Assembly (NCBI GenBank): GCA_900546825.1
Contig: UREE01000086.1
Span: 1-6,485, forward strand
DNA: 6,485 nucleotides
Source: an uncultured Collinsella sp.
GTDB taxonomy: Bacteria; Actinomycetota; Coriobacteriia; Coriobacteriales; Coriobacteriaceae
Direction: 5' to 3'
Position numbers and translations under genes: made by a program. Numbering within the stretch: the stretch's first letter is position 1; each line of letters opens with the position of its first letter. Below, in pieces: positions 5,526 to 6,485 of the stretch. Under the pieces are notes generated by a model, which was given only the letters and a program-made list of their open reading frames with translations, was not told where the DNA came from and did not search any database.

Positions 5526-6368
5526 ATGAAGACAACGTTCAAAAAGTCCGTACTCGCATTTCTGACATGCGTCCTTGCGCTCGCCTTTGCCCTGACGGGC
5601 TGCAGCGGCGGCGGCAAAGACCCCAAGGCCAACTTCGTCGGCAGCTGGGAACTCTCGGGTGGAACCATGGAGGGCGAAGAGCTGACCGATGAGTACATGA
5701 AGATGCTCGAGGATTGGAGTGTGCACTGCGTCCTGATTCTCGATGAGGACGGTACAGGTGCCCTCGACCTGTTCCTTGAAGTCGTCGACCTTAAATGGGA
5801 GGCAAAGGACGCCACCACCGTAACCATCACCGCCGAAGACGAGTCGCATGACATGAAGCTCAAGGACGGCAAGCTCATCCTCGAAGAGGATGACGGCAAT
5901 CTTGTCTTTACCAAGTCCGACAAGGACCTGTCCGGCACGGTGAAGAAGGATCGCGAGGCGGCCGAGAAGGAAGAAGAGATCGACGAGGCCGTCGAAGACG
6001 ACGACGTCCAGAAGATTGAAATCTCCCCCGCCGTCACCGTTGCCGATGACGACCTGTGCACCATTACCATCACCGAGAAGTTCAAGGACGAGTGGGGCGA
6101 CATCGGTTTTGTCGTCAACATCACCAACAAGAGCGACAAGGACCTGACCTTCTACGCCCCCAGCGGCAAGACCAACGTCAACGGCACCATGAAGGAACCC
6201 TGGTTCTCGGCTCACCTGATGCCCGGCACCAACGCCACTGAGGAATTCACGTTCTCGAACGGCACGCTCGATAGCCTTGACGACCTGGTCAACACGACCA
6301 TCGGCATCGACGCCTACCTGACCGATTCCTACGAGGACGTCGCCTCCTACAGCGCAACCATCGCGTAG
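5526..6368 (+). CDS. Two-domain lipoprotein, acidic, function unknown
   Basis: This 280-aa protein begins with a lipoprotein signal peptide: MKTTFKKS, a hydrophobic core, and the lipobox LTGC with Cys26 as the lipidation site. The mature protein should be tethered to the outer face of the membrane. Domain 1 (about 36-130) begins NFVGSWELSGG and has the D-E-D-G-T-G turn (73-78) and strand pattern typical of lipocalin-like bacterial lipoproteins. A charged, Glu/Asp-rich linker (about 137-163) joins it to domain 2 (about 164-280), which is beta-rich (FVVNITNKSDKDLTFYAP) and resembles the immunoglobulin-like DUF4352/DUF5067 group; both matches are by eye. ATG 5526 was chosen because AAAGGAGG (5513-5520) lies 5 bases before it and the signal peptide starts there. 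The frame is open further upstream, but only through gene 4. Its position after the SPFH gene suggests an extracytoplasmic partner or sensor, which is inference. Cys68 is the only cysteine in the mature chain apart from the lipidated one. Confidence 0.85.
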   Translation: MKTTFKKSVLAFLTCVLALAFALTGCSGGGKDPKANFVGSWELSGGTMEGEELTDEYMKMLEDWSVHCVLILDEDGTGALDLFLEVVDLKWEAKDATTVTITAEDESHDMKLKDGKLILEEDDGNLVFTKSDKDLSGTVKKDREAAEKEEEIDEAVEDDDVQKIEISPAVTVADDDLCTITITEKFKDEWGDIGFVVNITNKSDKDLTFYAPSGKTNVNGTMKEPWFSAHLMPGTNATEEFTFSNGTLDSLDDLVNTTIGIDAYLTDSYEDVASYSATIA

Positions 6369-6385
6369 CGATAGACCACGACAGC

Positions 6386-6409
6386 CGCGGATTGGCGGAC
6401 ACATCCGCG
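6386..6409 (+). other. Small hairpin just after the lipoprotein stop
   Basis: CGCGGAT (6386-6392) pairs perfectly with ATCCGCG (6403-6409) around a 10-base loop. It lies 17 bases after the stop and immediately before the stronger hairpin at 6419-6453. No T-tract follows. It may be a 3'-end stabilising stem or an accessory part of the terminator. Confidence 0.35.
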
Positions 6410-6418
6410 CACATGCCA

Positions 6419-6458
6419 GGCGGGGCCGCAGGAGATAATCCTGCGACCCCGCCGCTTC
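6419..6458 (+). terminator. Strong intrinsic-type terminator closing the operon
   Basis: GGCGGGG (6419-6425) pairs with CCCCGCC (6447-6453), and CGCAGGA (6427-6433) pairs with TCCTGCG (6439-6445), with one C/A mismatch between them and a GATAA loop. The stem is 14 bp and very GC-rich. The following GCTTCAT is only weakly T-rich, as is common for terminators in high-GC actinobacteria. It lies 50 bases after the lipoprotein stop and probably ends the transcript of genes 2-5. The remaining bases to 6485 show nothing. Confidence 0.65.
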
Positions 6459-6485
6459 ATGCCAACAGCACTGCCCATACAAGCA

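Noticed and set aside
4015..5535. Long open frame (506 aa) on the minus strand
   Set aside because: It lies antisense to the SPFH gene and the end of gene 3, both of which have clear domains and ribosome binding sites. Its translation is low-complexity Ala/Gly/Val/His-rich, as expected from a shadow frame in GC-rich DNA.
5451..6482. 343-aa open frame on the minus strand
   Set aside because: It is antisense to the lipoprotein gene, which has a clear signal peptide, lipobox and ribosome binding site. The minus translation is Val/Gly/Asp-rich with no recognisable motif.

Overview
The window is GC-rich (roughly 60% by eye) and every convincing gene lies on the + strand. GC-rich codon use, strong AAAGGA-type ribosome binding sites, the gene families and the dense short inverted repeats between genes fit a gut actinobacterium of the class Coriobacteriia (Collinsella-like). 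That assignment is inference from gene content and style; there is no rRNA or marker gene to confirm it.

Layout. Bases 1-210 hold the probable 3' end of an upstream gene (stop at 66-68), a GC-rich hairpin that may end its transcript, and the leader of gene 1. Gene 1 (211-1722) encodes a 503-aa protein of the Sde182/DUF1593 family, with a nucleoside-hydrolase-like domain followed by an immunoglobulin-like C-terminal domain and no export signal. Bases 1723-2070 are non-coding and packed with secondary structure: a weak terminator-like hairpin, a perfect 21-bp inverted repeat, a perfect 27-bp inverted repeat, and a hairpin that can cover the ribosome binding site of the next gene.

Genes 2-4 (2071-5445) look like one operon with gaps of 24 and 48 bp. 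They encode a DUF4428 protein with a zinc knuckle at each end, a protein with two zinc ribbons and two membrane segments (resembling Bacillus YdjG), and an SPFH/Band-7 protein with two C-terminal zinc ribbons (resembling Bacillus YdjI, COG4260). Gene 5 (5526-6368), a two-domain lipoprotein, follows after an 80-bp gap that contains a GC-rich hairpin. A strong hairpin at 6419-6453 closes the unit.

How they may work together. In Bacillus subtilis the sigma-W-controlled pspA-ydjG-ydjH-ydjI operon serves cell-envelope stress, with the Ydj proteins helping bring PspA to the membrane. Here YdjG-like and YdjI-like proteins occur without PspA or YdjH beside them, flanked instead by a DUF4428 protein and a lipoprotein. 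The simplest model is a membrane-associated SPFH scaffold (gene 4) docked on a membrane anchor (gene 3), with a cytoplasmic zinc protein (gene 2) and an extracytoplasmic lipoprotein (gene 5) as accessory parts. This envelope role is inference. Gene 1 appears functionally unrelated and is separated from the operon by the repeat cluster.
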